From an uncultured beta proteobacterium (lineage in GTDB: Bacteria > Pseudomonadota > Gammaproteobacteria > Burkholderiales > Burkholderiaceae_C): a stretch of 39,656 bases of DNA. The first letter of the stretch is position 1, and every line of letters begins with the position of its first letter. Positions 1-9,059 of the stretch are shown here, in pieces. Position numbers and translations under genes: made by a program. A model generated the notes under the pieces. It saw nothing but the letters and a program-made list of their open reading frames with translations, searched no databases and was not told the DNA's origin. Location: contig CAIYMN010000313.1 in the NCBI GenBank assembly GCA_903927295.1, positions 1 through 39,656 of the forward strand, in the 5' to 3' direction.

Positions 1-223
1 CCCACTGTAGGGCGTACGGCTTCGTTGTGCAACGGATGCTAAAAGTGGTGTGCAATGTACAGGCGGTATCTGGGGAAATGTGGTAGCAAAAAAAAGCTGT
101 TTTGCGCTGAACTTTTCGGCTCCAGAACAAGACGCCGCGGTCGCTGGTGCGAGTCCCATTTTTCTCTCGAATGTTCGTCCGATACGAAGGTTGTCGAGAC
201 TTAACCAGAAGGTAATGACTTGC

Positions 224-237
224 TTGGTGCGCACCAA
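224..237. repeat. Perfect 14-bp palindrome TTGGTGCGCACCAA
   Basis: The 14 bases are an exact inverted repeat centred at 230/231. The GGTGC/GCACC halves resemble halves of operators such as NtrC sites, but the arrangement is not the canonical one and no gene follows, so the regulator is unknown. Confidence 0.5.
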
Positions 238-280
238 AAAATGCTTCAGAAGTTCCTCGCCCTGCTACACCAGTCGCGCG

Positions 281-306
281 TTGCATTAAGGCACCCAATA
301 ATGCAA
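281..306. repeat. Inverted repeat TTGCATTA / TAATGCAA with 10-base spacer
   Basis: Arms at 281-288 and 299-306 are perfect 8-base complements around a 10-base spacer. There is no U-tract on either side, so it is not an obvious terminator. It could be an operator or a chance palindrome in noncoding DNA. Confidence 0.4.
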
Positions 307-451
307 AAATGTTTCGAAATCAAGTGCCAAGCGGAATCGACCCACTGCCCCATCGACTACGGTTTCGTGCAGGTAGGGAGGAGTGCTATCTTAGATGTCA
401 AGTCGATAGTTGTTTCATATTCAGCCACATTGGCAGAACTGTTTTGCCCCG

Positions 452-488
452 AAAACAACAAAGCCCGTTGCAATTTCTCGCAACGGGC
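452..488 (-). terminator. Intrinsic terminator of tRNA-Leu
   Basis: On the minus strand the arms GCCCGTTGC (488-480) and GCAACGGGC (471-463) form a 9-bp GC-rich stem with an 8-base loop, followed by a T-rich run (462-452). It starts 14 bases beyond the CCA end of the tRNA, the right place to end that transcript. Confidence 0.85.
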
Positions 489-501
489 TCATCTTGTGTC
501 G

Positions 502-588
502 TGGTGCCCAGGAAGGGACTCGAACCCCCACGGTCTTGCAACCGCCAGCACCTGAAGCTGGTGCGTCTACCAATTTCGCCACCTGGGC
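502..588 (-). tRNA. leuT-like: tRNA-Leu(CAG)
   Basis: The minus strand encodes an 87-base class II tRNA including an encoded 3' CCA (504-502). The acceptor arms GCCCAGG and CCTGGGC pair perfectly. The D-loop carries TTGGTAGAC. The anticodon arm CCAGC-TTCAGGT-GCTGG gives anticodon CAG, which reads the leucine codon CUG. A variable arm and a T-arm with GTTCGAGTC follow. It has its own -10 box upstream and a terminator downstream, so it appears to be a monocistronic, functional gene. A truncated relative lies 168 bases upstream next to rnr. Confidence 0.95.
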
Positions 589-597
589 AACAGTGGT

Positions 598-603
598 AGT
601 ATA
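598..603 (-). promoter_or_regulatory. -10 box of the tRNA-Leu promoter
   Basis: The minus strand reads TATACT at 603-598, ten bases before the mature 5' end of the tRNA. This places the transcript start only a few bases upstream of the tRNA. No clear -35 box is visible at 16-18 bases. Confidence 0.55.
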
Positions 604-642
604 CCCGACGATTTCTGCCCGTTTTGACCACCGATGTGGCTA

Positions 643-731
643 TTGCGAGACAGGGTGCGAGACAGAAGTGTCTCGCAATTATATTTATGGGTAGATTTGC
701 CAAGTTTCAGAGGAGAAACGCTTTGCGAGAC
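643..731. repeat. Cluster of TGCGAGAC repeats between two tRNA-Leu copies
   Basis: TGCGAGAC occurs three times directly (644-651, 656-663, 724-731) and once inverted (670-677). The second and the inverted copies make a 9-base perfect inverted repeat TGCGAGACA/TGTCTCGCA with a 4-base spacer (656-677). A small hairpin GTTTC/GAAAC lies at 704-719. Several copies of a short motif in direct and inverted orientation next to a tRNA resemble recombinase or regulator binding sites, but no recombinase gene is in the window. Confidence 0.55.
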
Positions 732-755
732 GCATCGCGTTTTATATCTTTTGAG

Positions 756-798
<43 letters not shown>

Positions 799-809
799 AT
801 CTCAGGAAA

Positions 810-3131
810 GTGAGTGATTGTATCAAAAATACCAGCCAAACCAGCGGCCTGCTGGACGAAGTTGAAGGAACAGTTCAAGGTCATCGCGATGGTCACGGAT
901 TTGTTTCCCGTGATGACGGCGAGTCCGATATTTATTTGCCGCCTAACGAAATGCGCGCTGTTTTGCATAAGGACCGCGTCCGGGTCCGGATTGTGCGCAG
1001 CGATCGCAAGGGACGACCCGAGGGGCGCGTGCTTGAAATCGTCGAGCGCACCAATGATTCAATCATTGGTCGCCTGCTGCTTGAGAGCGGCATCTGGATC
1101 ATGGTTCCGGAGGACAAGCGTTACGGTCAGGACGTACTGATTCCAAAAGCAGCAACCGGAGCGGGAAAGGCGGGTCAGGTGGTGGTCGTTGAACTGACCG
1201 AGGCGCCTTCGCTGTATGGCCAGCCTGTGGGGCGCGTGACGGAGGTGCTTGGGGAAGTTGACGATCCCGGAATGGAGATCGAAATAGCGGTGCGCAAGTA
1301 TGGTGTACCGCACGAGTTCTCGGCGGCCTGTATTGCACTGGCCCGCACGCTGCCCGATAAGGTCCGCGCCAGCGACAAATTGCACCGGGTCGATTTAACG
1401 GATGTGCCACTGGTCACGATCGATGGCGAAGACGCGCGTGATTTCGATGATGCTGTCTATTGTGAACCGGTGAAGATTGGCAAGGGGAAGTCGGCTGTGC
1501 AAGGCTGGCGCTTGCTGGTGGCGATTGCTGACGTCAGTCACTATGTTGAAAACGGATCTGCAATCGATGTGGAGGCCTATGACCGCGCGACCAGCGTCTA
1601 CTTTCCGCGCCGTGTGATTCCGATGTTGCCCGAAAAGCTGTCCAATGGGTTGTGCTCGCTCAATCCGGAAGTGGAACGCTTGTGCATGGTGTGCGACATG
1701 ATGGTTGGCGCTGAAGGCGAGGTGTCTGCCTACCAGTTCTATCCGGCCGTCATCTGGAGCCACGCCCGTTTCACCTACACGGAAGTGGCTGCAATCCTGG
1801 CAAATACGCGTGGGCTCGAGGCGTTGAAGCATCAGGATAGGGTGGCGGATTTGATCAACCTGCATGACGTCTATCAAGCACTGCATAAGTCTCGCGTGCG
1901 CCGCGGAGCTGTCGACTTTGAGACCGTTGAGACACAGATTGTCTGTGACGAAACGGGCCGAATTGAAAAAATTGTGCCGCGCACACGTAACGATGCGCAC
2001 AAGCTGATTGAAGAAGCCATGTTGGCCGCCAACGTCTGCAGTGCTGACTATATTGGTCAAAGCAAACACGCTGGCTTGTTTCGGGTGCATGAAGGCCCGA
2101 CACCAGAAAAGATCGAACTTCTACGCAATTATCTGAAGGCGACCGGCATCGCGTTGTCGATCAGCGACAGCCCCAGTCCGGGCGAATTTCAAGCCATCGC
2201 CGCCGCGACGAAGGACAGGCCGGATGCGCAGCAGATTCATTCCATGCTGTTGCGCTCCATGCAGCAGGCAATTTACACGCCCGTCAACAAGGGGCACTTT
2301 GGTTTGGCGTTTGACGCTTACACCCATTTCACAAGCCCGATTCGGCGTTACCCGGATCTGCTGGTACACCGGGTCATCAAAGCCATTCTGGGGAGGACAA
2401 AGTACCAGCTTCCGGAACTCCCGATTCCTGGCGAAGCCCACGCCAAGTTGACACGGCGGCTTGAAAAAGGATTGGCTGCGCGTGCCGCTGAACCCGGACA
2501 AAAGTCGAAGAAGCTGAGTCATGAAACTCAGGGTTGGCTGGCCGCCGGTCTGCATTGCAGTGCCAACGAACGGCGCGCCGATGAGGCCAGTCGGGATGTC
2601 GAGGCCTGGCTCAAATGCAAGTACATGCGTGAGCACCTTGGCGAGGAATACACCGGCGTCGTGAGTTCGGTGACAAGTTTCGGAATATTTGTCACGCTGG
2701 ATTCCATGTATGTGGAGGGATTGGTGCACATCACCGAGTTGGGTGGTGAGTACTATCGTTTTGACGAAGCACGGCAGGAATTGCGGGGCGAACGAACCGG
2801 CATGCGGTATGGCATCGGCTCGCGGGTTAAAGTACAGGTCAGCCGAGTTGATCTTGATGGTCGTCGAATTGACTTTCTCTTGATGCATGAAGGCGAAGGC
2901 TTGATCGCGCGGGCCTTGAAGGACAAAGAATCACTGCGCGTGGAACGAGGCGCGGTCGACAGGATCGACCAAACGGACAGGCCCGGCACGAAGCGGCCAG
3001 CCCGAAAGATTTCCAAGCCAGTGGGGCGAGACTTAAAGTCCGCCGTCGGGGCGTCAACATCGGGTGTCAGGTCAGTCGGCGCAAAGGGCAAGGACAAGGA
3101 CAAAGGCCATAAATCACGTCGTCGGTCGTGA
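810..3131 (+). CDS. rnr: Ribonuclease R (3'-5' exoribonuclease)
   Basis: RNase R degrades structured RNA processively from the 3' end and serves in mRNA decay and rRNA quality control. The protein (about 773 residues from GTG 810) opens almost directly with a cold-shock-type RNA-binding domain ([14 protein letters not shown], from residue 19). The RNB catalytic domain carries the metal-binding motif [12 protein letters not shown] at residues 205-216 and the RYPDLLVHR block. An S1 domain follows at about 612-690, then a Lys/Arg-rich tail. The N-terminal helix-turn-helix domain seen in many RNase R proteins is absent. The start is uncertain: GTG 810 has AGGA only two bases away, and the frame stays open back to GTG 771 inside the tRNA fossil. 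The stop overlaps an upstream GTG of the next frame. Confidence 0.93.
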   Translation: MSDCIKNTSQTSGLLDEVEGTVQGHRDGHGFVSRDDGESDIYLPPNEMRAVLHKDRVRVRIVRSDRKGRPEGRVLEIVERTNDSIIGRLLLESGIWIMVPEDKRYGQDVLIPKAATGAGKAGQVVVVELTEAPSLYGQPVGRVTEVLGEVDDPGMEIEIAVRKYGVPHEFSAACIALARTLPDKVRASDKLHRVDLTDVPLVTIDGEDARDFDDAVYCEPVKIGKGKSAVQGWRLLVAIADVSHYVENGSAIDVEAYDRATSVYFPRRVIPMLPEKLSNGLCSLNPEVERLCMVCDMMVGAEGEVSAYQFYPAVIWSHARFTYTEVAAILANTRGLEALKHQDRVADLINLHDVYQALHKSRVRRGAVDFETVETQIVCDETGRIEKIVPRTRNDAHKLIEEAMLAANVCSADYIGQSKHAGLFRVHEGPTPEKIELLRNYLKATGIALSISDSPSPGEFQAIAAATKDRPDAQQIHSMLLRSMQQAIYTPVNKGHFGLAFDAYTHFTSPIRRYPDLLVHRVIKAILGRTKYQLPELPIPGEAHAKLTRRLEKGLAARAAEPGQKSKKLSHETQGWLAAGLHCSANERRADEASRDVEAWLKCKYMREHLGEEYTGVVSSVTSFGIFVTLDSMYVEGLVHITELGGEYYRFDEARQELRGERTGMRYGIGSRVKVQVSRVDLDGRRIDFLLMHEGEGLIARALKDKESLRVERGAVDRIDQTDRPGTKRPARKISKPVGRDLKSAVGASTSGVRSVGAKGKDKDKGHKSRRRS

Positions 3132-3154
3132 GGCGTTCATTTTTGGGGAATAGC

Positions 3155-3910
3155 ATGAATCCAGGTTCTAGAGTGGCGATAGTGACCGGCGCAGGGACTG
3201 GTATCGGAAGAGCCGCCGCATTGGCGTTGATCAAGGATGGATATCGAGTGGTCCTGGCTGGACGACGCCCCGAACCACTGACCGAGGTGCTGGTTCGCGG
3301 CGAGCATCCTGAAAATTGCCTGGTTGTGCCGACGGATGTGTCCGATCCGGACTCGGTGAAAGCCCTGTTCGACGAGACGGTTGCCCGGTTTGGTCGGGTC
3401 GATCTACTGTTCAATAACGCCGGGGTTGGCGCCCCTGCCGTCGCGCTGGAGGACTTGACGCAGGCGCAATGGAAGTACGTCGTTGACATCAACCTGACTG
3501 GCATGTTTTTTTGTCTGCAGCAGGCCTTTCGAGTGATGAAATCGCAGACGCCGCGTGGTGGGCGCATTATCAATAACGGCTCGATTTCCGCAACCACACC
3601 TCGTCCGAACTCGATCGCTTACACCGCGACCAAGCATGCGGTCATGGGCATGACCAAGGCCGCTTCCCTGGATGGTCGCAAGCACGATATTGCGGTCGGG
3701 CAAATCGATGTTGGCAATGCCGCTACCGAGATGGTTCAGCGCATGACTGCTGGCATTGAGCAGGCCAATGGCGAGATAGCTATTGAACCTGTGATGGACG
3801 TCAACATTGTGGGTCAATCCGTGCTCTACATGGCCAACTTGCCACTTGAAGCGAATGTGATGTTCCACACGGTCATGGCGACCAAAATGCCGTTTGCCGG
3901 GCGCGGTTGA
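3155..3910 (+). CDS. Short-chain dehydrogenase/reductase (SDR)
   Basis: This 251-residue protein is a classical SDR that would oxidise or reduce a carbonyl/alcohol substrate with NAD(P)(H); the substrate cannot be read from sequence. Visible are the cofactor motif TGAGTGIG (11-18), NNAG (87-90), and the catalytic Ser143, Tyr156 and Lys160 in the YxxxK arrangement. I chose ATG 3155 because GGGGAA lies just upstream; the frame is also open from a GTG overlapping the rnr stop. It follows rnr on the same strand by 23 bases and may be co-transcribed. It converges with nnr, with 52 bases between the two stops and no clear terminator. Confidence 0.85.
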   Translation: MNPGSRVAIVTGAGTGIGRAAALALIKDGYRVVLAGRRPEPLTEVLVRGEHPENCLVVPTDVSDPDSVKALFDETVARFGRVDLLFNNAGVGAPAVALEDLTQAQWKYVVDINLTGMFFCLQQAFRVMKSQTPRGGRIINNGSISATTPRPNSIAYTATKHAVMGMTKAASLDGRKHDIAVGQIDVGNAATEMVQRMTAGIEQANGEIAIEPVMDVNIVGQSVLYMANLPLEANVMFHTVMATKMPFAGRG

Positions 3911-3962
3911 ATTTGTCGAGTTCGGTTCGCAGTAACCCTGCCGGATGCTTCTGCCGATGCGC

Positions 3963-5426
3963 CTAGCCAGCGTGCGAAATTGATCCTGCTGTCAATGGGG
4001 TGTCCATGGGACACAGGTCGGCACGCAGACCATGCCGATAAACAGCTTCACAGGCCGCTATAAACGATGACTTGTGCGCGGCCAAGCCTGCACCAATCAT
4101 GCCCGCCAGCACATCACCAGTGCCCGCAGTCGCCAGTCTCGCATTTCCTGTTGGATTGATGACCGGTGTCTGTCCAGGCGCAGAGATAATTGTGCCCGAG
4201 CCCTTCAGTACGACCGTGCAACCAAATCGATGCACCAGTGTTCCGACAGTTCGCAGTCGATCGTCCTGCACTTGCTCTGCATTGCCACCCATCAATCGAG
4301 CTGCTTCAAGCGGGTGCGGCGTAAGAACCGTGCTTAGTTGGCGACTGGCGCGCTGAAGTAACAGTGTCTGCAATTGCGCGTCAGTGGAGATTGCATTGAT
4401 GGCGTCTGCATCAATCACGAGGCGAGCAGAGCTTGCCAGTATCCTTGCCAGCGAATCGCGGATGGCGTCGCCACCGCCACAACCAGCTACGACCGTCATC
4501 AATCTGAAATCGAGGGATTCTACCGACCTGAACATCAATTCTGGCAGCTGAGTGTCGACGGTTGCGGCGCCCGGATGGAGCAGGCTTACAAATACCCGGC
4601 CAGCGCCGCTGTGGAGTGCGGCTGACGCCGCCAACAGGGCTGCACCCGTCATTCCCGGCGCGCCACCGACTACAGCGACATCGCCATAGCTCCCTTTGTG
4701 TGATGCGTGCAGGCGTCGTGTTTGAACGGGCGCACCCGACAGCCATGCATCGGGTGCGACAAGGTCTTCATCGGCGCCGCGGATTTTGCTGGCGGCAAGG
4801 TCGTCCAGCCAGACGACTCCTGCGTGGTCTTTCCCGTCCGCTGTGAAAAGGCCCGGCTTGAGCGTGAGCAGGCTCAGTGTGTGATCAGCCTTGATGCAAT
4901 GCTGCATCGCCGCACCTGAATCGCTGTGCAGTCCGGTTGGCATGTCTACCGCCAGAACCGTCGCCGAGCTCGCATTGATCTTTTTGATCCAGTCCGCCAT
5001 GAGGCCGTCCGCAGGACGGTTGGCGCCAACACCTAACAGGGCATCGATACAAAAATCAAAGTCGGATGGAGGTGACTCCGCGAACCGGACTCCTGCTGCG
5101 AGAGCGCGCCGATAGGACGCTGCTGCATCCGTTGGCACGGTATCAGGCGTGCCAAGCCAGGTAACAACCGCTGACTTGCCCCATTTCGAGAGATGTGCCG
5201 CTGCCTCAAGTCCGTCGCCACCATTGTTGCCAGCGCCACAGGCAACCCATATGCGCCTGCTGTGCGGTGCGATGGCCATTGAAAGTTGAGCCAGCGCCAG
5301 TCCCGCCCTTTGCATCAAGGTGTGCGGTGGCAAGCCGGTCTGTGCCAGGGCTTCCATGCGGCGCGTTGCCTCTACGCCGTACAAAGCGTGGCGCAAACAG
5401 AAGTCAATTCTTTGCACAGGACTCAA
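3963..5426 (-). CDS. nnr: Bifunctional NAD(P)H-hydrate repair enzyme (epimerase + dehydratase)
   Basis: Nnr repairs damaged, hydrated NAD(P)H. The N-terminal YjeF domain epimerises NAD(P)HX; its loop CGAGNNGGDG is at residues 63-72. The C-terminal ribokinase-like domain dehydrates S-NAD(P)HX at the expense of ADP; its ATAGTGDVLAGM motif is near residue 440. The 487-residue length fits the fused two-domain form (E. coli Nnr is slightly longer). The start is probably the TTG overlapping the TGA of the upstream hydrolase gene (TTGA), with GTG 5417 as an alternative. The overlap suggests translational coupling with the metallo-hydrolase gene. Confidence 0.92.
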   Translation of the reverse strand: MSPVQRIDFCLRHALYGVEATRRMEALAQTGLPPHTLMQRAGLALAQLSMAIAPHSRRIWVACGAGNNGGDGLEAAAHLSKWGKSAVVTWLGTPDTVPTDAAASYRRALAAGVRFAESPPSDFDFCIDALLGVGANRPADGLMADWIKKINASSATVLAVDMPTGLHSDSGAAMQHCIKADHTLSLLTLKPGLFTADGKDHAGVVWLDDLAASKIRGADEDLVAPDAWLSGAPVQTRRLHASHKGSYGDVAVVGGAPGMTGAALLAASAALHSGAGRVFVSLLHPGAATVDTQLPELMFRSVESLDFRLMTVVAGCGGGDAIRDSLARILASSARLVIDADAINAISTDAQLQTLLLQRASRQLSTVLTPHPLEAARLMGGNAEQVQDDRLRTVGTLVHRFGCTVVLKGSGTIISAPGQTPVINPTGNARLATAGTGDVLAGMIGAGLAAHKSSFIAACEAVYRHGLRADLCPMDTPLTAGSISHAG

Positions 5427-6310
5427 AATTCGTAAGTTTCACCCTCGCGAGCGAGCCGGTACTCTGGACCGCCCGCGTGCGCTGGGTGCTCTGCCAGAAC
5501 CTTGTTGAAAACTGCATCCAGTGCTGCGTCGCTGCGAGTGGGTTCATGGTGAGTGCAGAACAGAACTTTGGCGCCAGCATTGCACGCGTACTCAATGCTG
5601 GAATTGAAAGTACCGTGGCCCCAGCCCCTTTTGGCAGGGTATTCGTCTTCCGTGTAGGAACAATCTGCAATCAGCACGTCAACGCCGTTCATGGCTGCCA
5701 GAATTTCCTTGTTCTTCATGTCAACCACGACCTGATACTCTGCGTACGCCTTGTCGGTTGGTTCATAAATGTTCTGCGGTGGTTCGTGATCGCCGGTAAA
5801 GAAAATCGACTTCCCGTCGGCGTCTATCCGGTATCCGAAGTTGATGACTGGGTGATTCATCAAATAGGGCGTGATCGTTGCGGAGCCAATCTGAATACTT
5901 GTCTCCGGTTTCAGCGTCACATATTCAATGCGTGCCTTCATCTCTTCTTCGCGGACGGGGAAATAGCTGTACTGCAATTGCACTGACATCACCTGTTCCA
6001 CGCCTTTGCCAGCAACTGGATCAAAAGCGCCGTGCAGCCGTAACGAGTTGCCGGGTATAAAGTTGGGCGCGAAAAATGGCAAGCCCTGAATGTGGTCCCA
6101 ATGCGTATGGGAAATCAGCACATTGGCTGTCAATGGCATTTCGGCGAGCAGGGTTTGGGAAAGTGGAAAAATTCCAGTGCCTGCGTCAATAATGATAAGT
6201 TCATTGTTGTCGGTGCGCACTTCGATACACGTCGTATTGCCGCCGTAATACGCCGTAGCAGGTCCGGGTGAGGCAATGGAACCGCGCACTCCCCAAAATT
6301 TAACCTTCAT
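5423..6310 (-). CDS. Metallo-beta-lactamase-fold hydrolase
   Basis: This 295-residue protein has the binuclear zinc motif HTHWDHIQG (His68, His70, Asp72, His73), a later GDHEPP segment and a HHEP near the C terminus, as in MBL-fold phosphodiesterase-like enzymes. The N terminus MKVKFWGVRGSIASPGP is typical of a widespread family of unknown substrate, sometimes found as a receiver-domain output; no receiver domain is present here. A signal peptide is absent, so it is cytoplasmic. ATG 6310 is preceded by AGGA with a 7-base gap. The next gene, nnr, overlaps its stop. I would not assign a substrate. Confidence 0.85.
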   Translation of the reverse strand: MKVKFWGVRGSIASPGPATAYYGGNTTCIEVRTDNNELIIIDAGTGIFPLSQTLLAEMPLTANVLISHTHWDHIQGLPFFAPNFIPGNSLRLHGAFDPVAGKGVEQVMSVQLQYSYFPVREEEMKARIEYVTLKPETSIQIGSATITPYLMNHPVINFGYRIDADGKSIFFTGDHEPPQNIYEPTDKAYAEYQVVVDMKNKEILAAMNGVDVLIADCSYTEDEYPAKRGWGHGTFNSSIEYACNAGAKVLFCTHHEPTRSDAALDAVFNKVLAEHPAHAGGPEYRLAREGETYEF

Positions 6311-6411
6311 AGCTTGTCCTGAAAATTATGAAAATGTTGGGGAATCTCAATAGGGCCACTTCAAACGGCGATGTTCGTCTTTCATGGGCAAGTTGTTGAA
6401 CTTTGCCGAGA

Positions 6412-7668
6412 TTATGCGCGCAGTCGACCGGCGACGAAATCAGCCGCATCCAGATCAGGCCTTTTGCCGCCAATCAGATCTGACAGGATTTTCGCAGAGC
6501 CGCAACTTAATGCCCATCCATTGGAGCCATGGCCCAGATTGAGCCAGACTCCCGCAATGCCACTGGCGCCGATTATCGGCTTGCCGGCGGGCAACATGGG
6601 TCGTGCACCCTTCCATTCCTGCACGCCACTTGAGAGATTGGCGCAGCCCGGGAAACAGTCATGCAAGACCTTGTAAAGTGTTTGAAGTGCGCTAAATCTT
6701 TTCCTCTCGATGGAACCACCAAGTTCTGCGCCACCTGCCACTCTCACACGGTTGCCAAGCCGTGAAATTGTTACTTTGTAGCGCTCGTCCATGATCGCAC
6801 TGACCGGCGAGTTGATTGGCTCTCGAATCGCGGCACTGATCGAGTAGCCGTGGATCGCTGTCAGGGGAACCTTCAAACCCAGATGCTTCAACAGCCGGAC
6901 GGAATCTACACCAGCGCAGATCACGGCCGCATCAAACGTGCGTGGCGCGTTCTCGCCGGCGATGCCAAGCACCACCGCGTTGTTGCTGCTGTTGACTTCG
7001 GTGACAGTGGTGTTGAAAGCGAATTCAACATGGCGGCGTTGTGCTTCGTTCTTCAACAGCAGAGCGAATTGGCGACAGTTTGCGACTTCATCTTCGGGCA
7101 AATGAAGGGCACCATGAAACACCAGATCAGGATTCAGTGCGGGCTCGATCTTTCGCGCGTCCACCGGGTTGAGCTCCTGGATTGCAACGCCCGCATCACG
7201 TAGTACCTGCAGGCCTGGCTGCATCATCCTCGCGTCCCTTGGCGAGCGCAGCAGCACCAAGCAACCGGCGCTGCCTTCATAGTTCAATTTCAACTCGGAC
7301 GTGATGTGGCGCAGTCGTTCCATGCTGAAGGCGGCCAGCCGCTGGATCTGTGAACGATGTGCCAAATAAGTTTCTGGCTTGCAGGCGCGATAGAACTTCC
7401 ACATCCAGACCAGATCGCGGCCAGATAGTGGCAGACCGATGTTCAACCGCGTGTATCGAGTCAGCAAATGCCCAAAGACCTTGCCCGGCATGCCGGGCCC
7501 ATCCCATGGCGTCAGGTATCCAGGTGCTACCAGACCCGCATTGGCGAAACTGGCTTCTTCGGCCGTAGCGCCACGACGCTCGAACACGGCGACCTGATGA
7601 CCATCGCGGGCCAGCTCGTAAGCGGTAGTCACGCCAACAATGCCCGCGCCAACAACAGCAATCCTCAT
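6412..7668 (-). CDS. dadA: FAD-dependent D-amino-acid dehydrogenase (DadA type)
   Basis: DadA enzymes oxidatively deaminate D-amino acids to keto acids and pass electrons from FAD to the respiratory chain. The 418-residue protein starts with the Rossmann dinucleotide motif GAGIVG (residues 7-12), then the EASFANAG segment and the PxGxPIIG and NLGHGSNGW segments typical of DAO/DadA proteins. The length is close to E. coli DadA (432). ATG 7668 has AAGGGAA close upstream. It lies 42 bases after the amidase on the same strand, so the two may share a transcript. This could mean that amides of D-amino acids are processed together, but that is inference. The specific substrate is not known. Confidence 0.85.
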   Translation of the reverse strand: MRIAVVGAGIVGVTTAYELARDGHQVAVFERRGATAEEASFANAGLVAPGYLTPWDGPGMPGKVFGHLLTRYTRLNIGLPLSGRDLVWMWKFYRACKPETYLAHRSQIQRLAAFSMERLRHITSELKLNYEGSAGCLVLLRSPRDARMMQPGLQVLRDAGVAIQELNPVDARKIEPALNPDLVFHGALHLPEDEVANCRQFALLLKNEAQRRHVEFAFNTTVTEVNSSNNAVVLGIAGENAPRTFDAAVICAGVDSVRLLKHLGLKVPLTAIHGYSISAAIREPINSPVSAIMDERYKVTISRLGNRVRVAGGAELGGSIERKRFSALQTLYKVLHDCFPGCANLSSGVQEWKGARPMLPAGKPIIGASGIAGVWLNLGHGSNGWALSCGSAKILSDLIGGKRPDLDAADFVAGRLRA

Positions 7669-7710
7669 GAGTTCCCTTGGTCAATGCTGGCAGGACTAAG
7701 AACCATGGAG

Positions 7711-9042
7711 TCAGGGCTGCCGCAGCAGGTTTTCAATTTCCAGCGCTACATTGAGTACCTGATCGTCTTGCAGGGCCCCGGCCCAAACCATCAGGCCAAC
7801 AGGCAATTCGCCGCCGGCGTGACAAGGAATGGAAATTGCGCAGCCATCAAGCATATTGATAACGCTGGTGTTTCTTAGCAGCAATGCATTGATGCGAAAG
7901 AAGGCTTCATCGTGTTCGACACCGGGAGCCAGATCCGCCATCACAGGCGCAACCAGAGGAACAGTGGGTGACAGAAAGGCGTCAAACTGCTGCATTGCCT
8001 CTGTCATCCTGTCGATCCAGTTGCGGCGCGCGAGATGCAAAGCAATGTAGTCGCGCGCACTCATGCCTGCTCCTGCATCGATACGGATAGCAACGCGGGG
8101 GTCGTAGGATGATCTCCTGTCGGCAAGTAGTTGGTGGTGCCAGGTGTAACTCTCTGCTGCAGAAAAGCCGCCGTTGGCCTGAATCTGCCGCAATTCATTG
8201 ATTTCCGACAGCGCTATATCTTCAATGCAGGCACCAGCACGGCGCAGCGTGCCCAGAGTCCGGTTCCATGCCTGAGCCACAGTCGAGTCCAGTCCGTCAA
8301 GCATGGTGGTGTTGGCGACAGCCAGACGATAAGCTGACAGCGGCGCCGGGCTGCGCACCACCCGTCGCTGGGCCAGAACCTGATGGACCAGCACGGCGTC
8401 CGGAACCGAGCGAGTCAGAGCGCAAACGGTGTCGAGCGTGGTGGAGAGCGGCAGAACGCCTTTTGCCGGAACCAGTCTGGCAGTGCTCTTGAAACCGACA
8501 ATGCCAGTAAGTGCTGCTGGAATCCGTATGGAGCCGCCGGTGTCGGATCCCAAGCCGATGAAGGCTGCGCCGGTCGCAACGGATACCGCTGCACCGGAAG
8601 AAGATCCACCTGGAATGCGTGGCACATCGCCGGTGCACGGATTTGCTGGTGTGCCAAAGTGCGGATTGATGCCAACGCCGGAAAACGCAAATTCCGACAT
8701 ATTGGTTCGACCCATGAAGGCGGCGCCGGCGCGTCGCAGACGTGCGACGGCAATGCTGTCTTGCCGCGCAGGCAATGCGTCTTGCAGGACCACTGATCCA
8801 GCGCAGGTTGTTTCGCCTGCCACGTCGAACAGGTCCTTGACCGAGACCGCAAGGCCGGCCAGTGGCCTGTGAACAATGCCGGGGGTCTTCGCCACCAACC
8901 GCGCCGCATCAAATTCGTTGCTGAGAAACACATGCCTGCAAGACCCGGACTGGGCTGCGGCAATGGATTGTTCAATTTCAGCAGCGGGATGCGTCTCGCC
9001 GCTGTGCAATTTTTGTAAGGTAGTGTGTAGGTCTGGCAACAT
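7711..9042 (-). CDS. Amidase signature-family hydrolase
   Basis: This 443-residue protein belongs to the amidase signature family, which hydrolyses carboxamides through a Ser-cis-Ser-Lys triad. Lys69 (SVKDLFD), the GGSSSG loop at 145-150 and Ser171 in GSDTGGSIRIPA are all present. No gatC or gatB lies nearby, so it is probably a stand-alone amidase and not the GatA subunit of the tRNA amidotransferase. I chose ATG 9042: the frame is open to a TTG at 9111, but that would run past the likely rpsB promoter. No good ribosome-binding site is visible. It is divergent from rpsB. Confidence 0.83.
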   Translation of the reverse strand: MLPDLHTTLQKLHSGETHPAAEIEQSIAAAQSGSCRHVFLSNEFDAARLVAKTPGIVHRPLAGLAVSVKDLFDVAGETTCAGSVVLQDALPARQDSIAVARLRRAGAAFMGRTNMSEFAFSGVGINPHFGTPANPCTGDVPRIPGGSSSGAAVSVATGAAFIGLGSDTGGSIRIPAALTGIVGFKSTARLVPAKGVLPLSTTLDTVCALTRSVPDAVLVHQVLAQRRVVRSPAPLSAYRLAVANTTMLDGLDSTVAQAWNRTLGTLRRAGACIEDIALSEINELRQIQANGGFSAAESYTWHHQLLADRRSSYDPRVAIRIDAGAGMSARDYIALHLARRNWIDRMTEAMQQFDAFLSPTVPLVAPVMADLAPGVEHDEAFFRINALLLRNTSVINMLDGCAISIPCHAGGELPVGLMVWAGALQDDQVLNVALEIENLLRQP

Positions 9043-9059
9043 GAGATGAGGACGGTCTG

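Larger units (their letters stand above)
1..451. other. Left-edge stretch without a recognisable gene
   Basis: No reading frame here resembles a known protein. The two longest plus-strand frames are short, overlap each other, and one runs on into the tRNA gene, so I do not call them. The stretch contains two small palindromic elements, listed separately, and ends at the terminator of the minus-strand tRNA. It could be the intergenic tail of a gene outside the window or decayed DNA next to the tRNA locus. Confidence 0.6.

Noticed and set aside
290-306. Sigma-54 promoter-like GGCAC...TGCAA
   Set aside because: The GG and GC dinucleotides are 11 bases apart; sigma-54 promoters need 10, and no gene follows in that direction.
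50-555. Short plus-strand reading frames at the left edge
   Set aside because: They overlap each other, one enters the tRNA gene, none has a clear ribosome-binding site and none resembles a known protein.
656-677. Inverted repeat TGCGAGACA/TGTCTCGCA as an intrinsic terminator
   Set aside because: No T-tract follows on either strand (only ATTATATTTAT on the plus side), so it is better kept as a repeat.
1395-2888. Long minus-strand frames opposite rnr
   Set aside because: They are antisense shadows in a GC-rich coding region with no motif or start signal.
7711-9042. GatA subunit of Glu-tRNA(Gln) amidotransferase
   Set aside because: The amidase motifs are shared, but no gatB or gatC is adjacent and the protein is not in the gat operon context.
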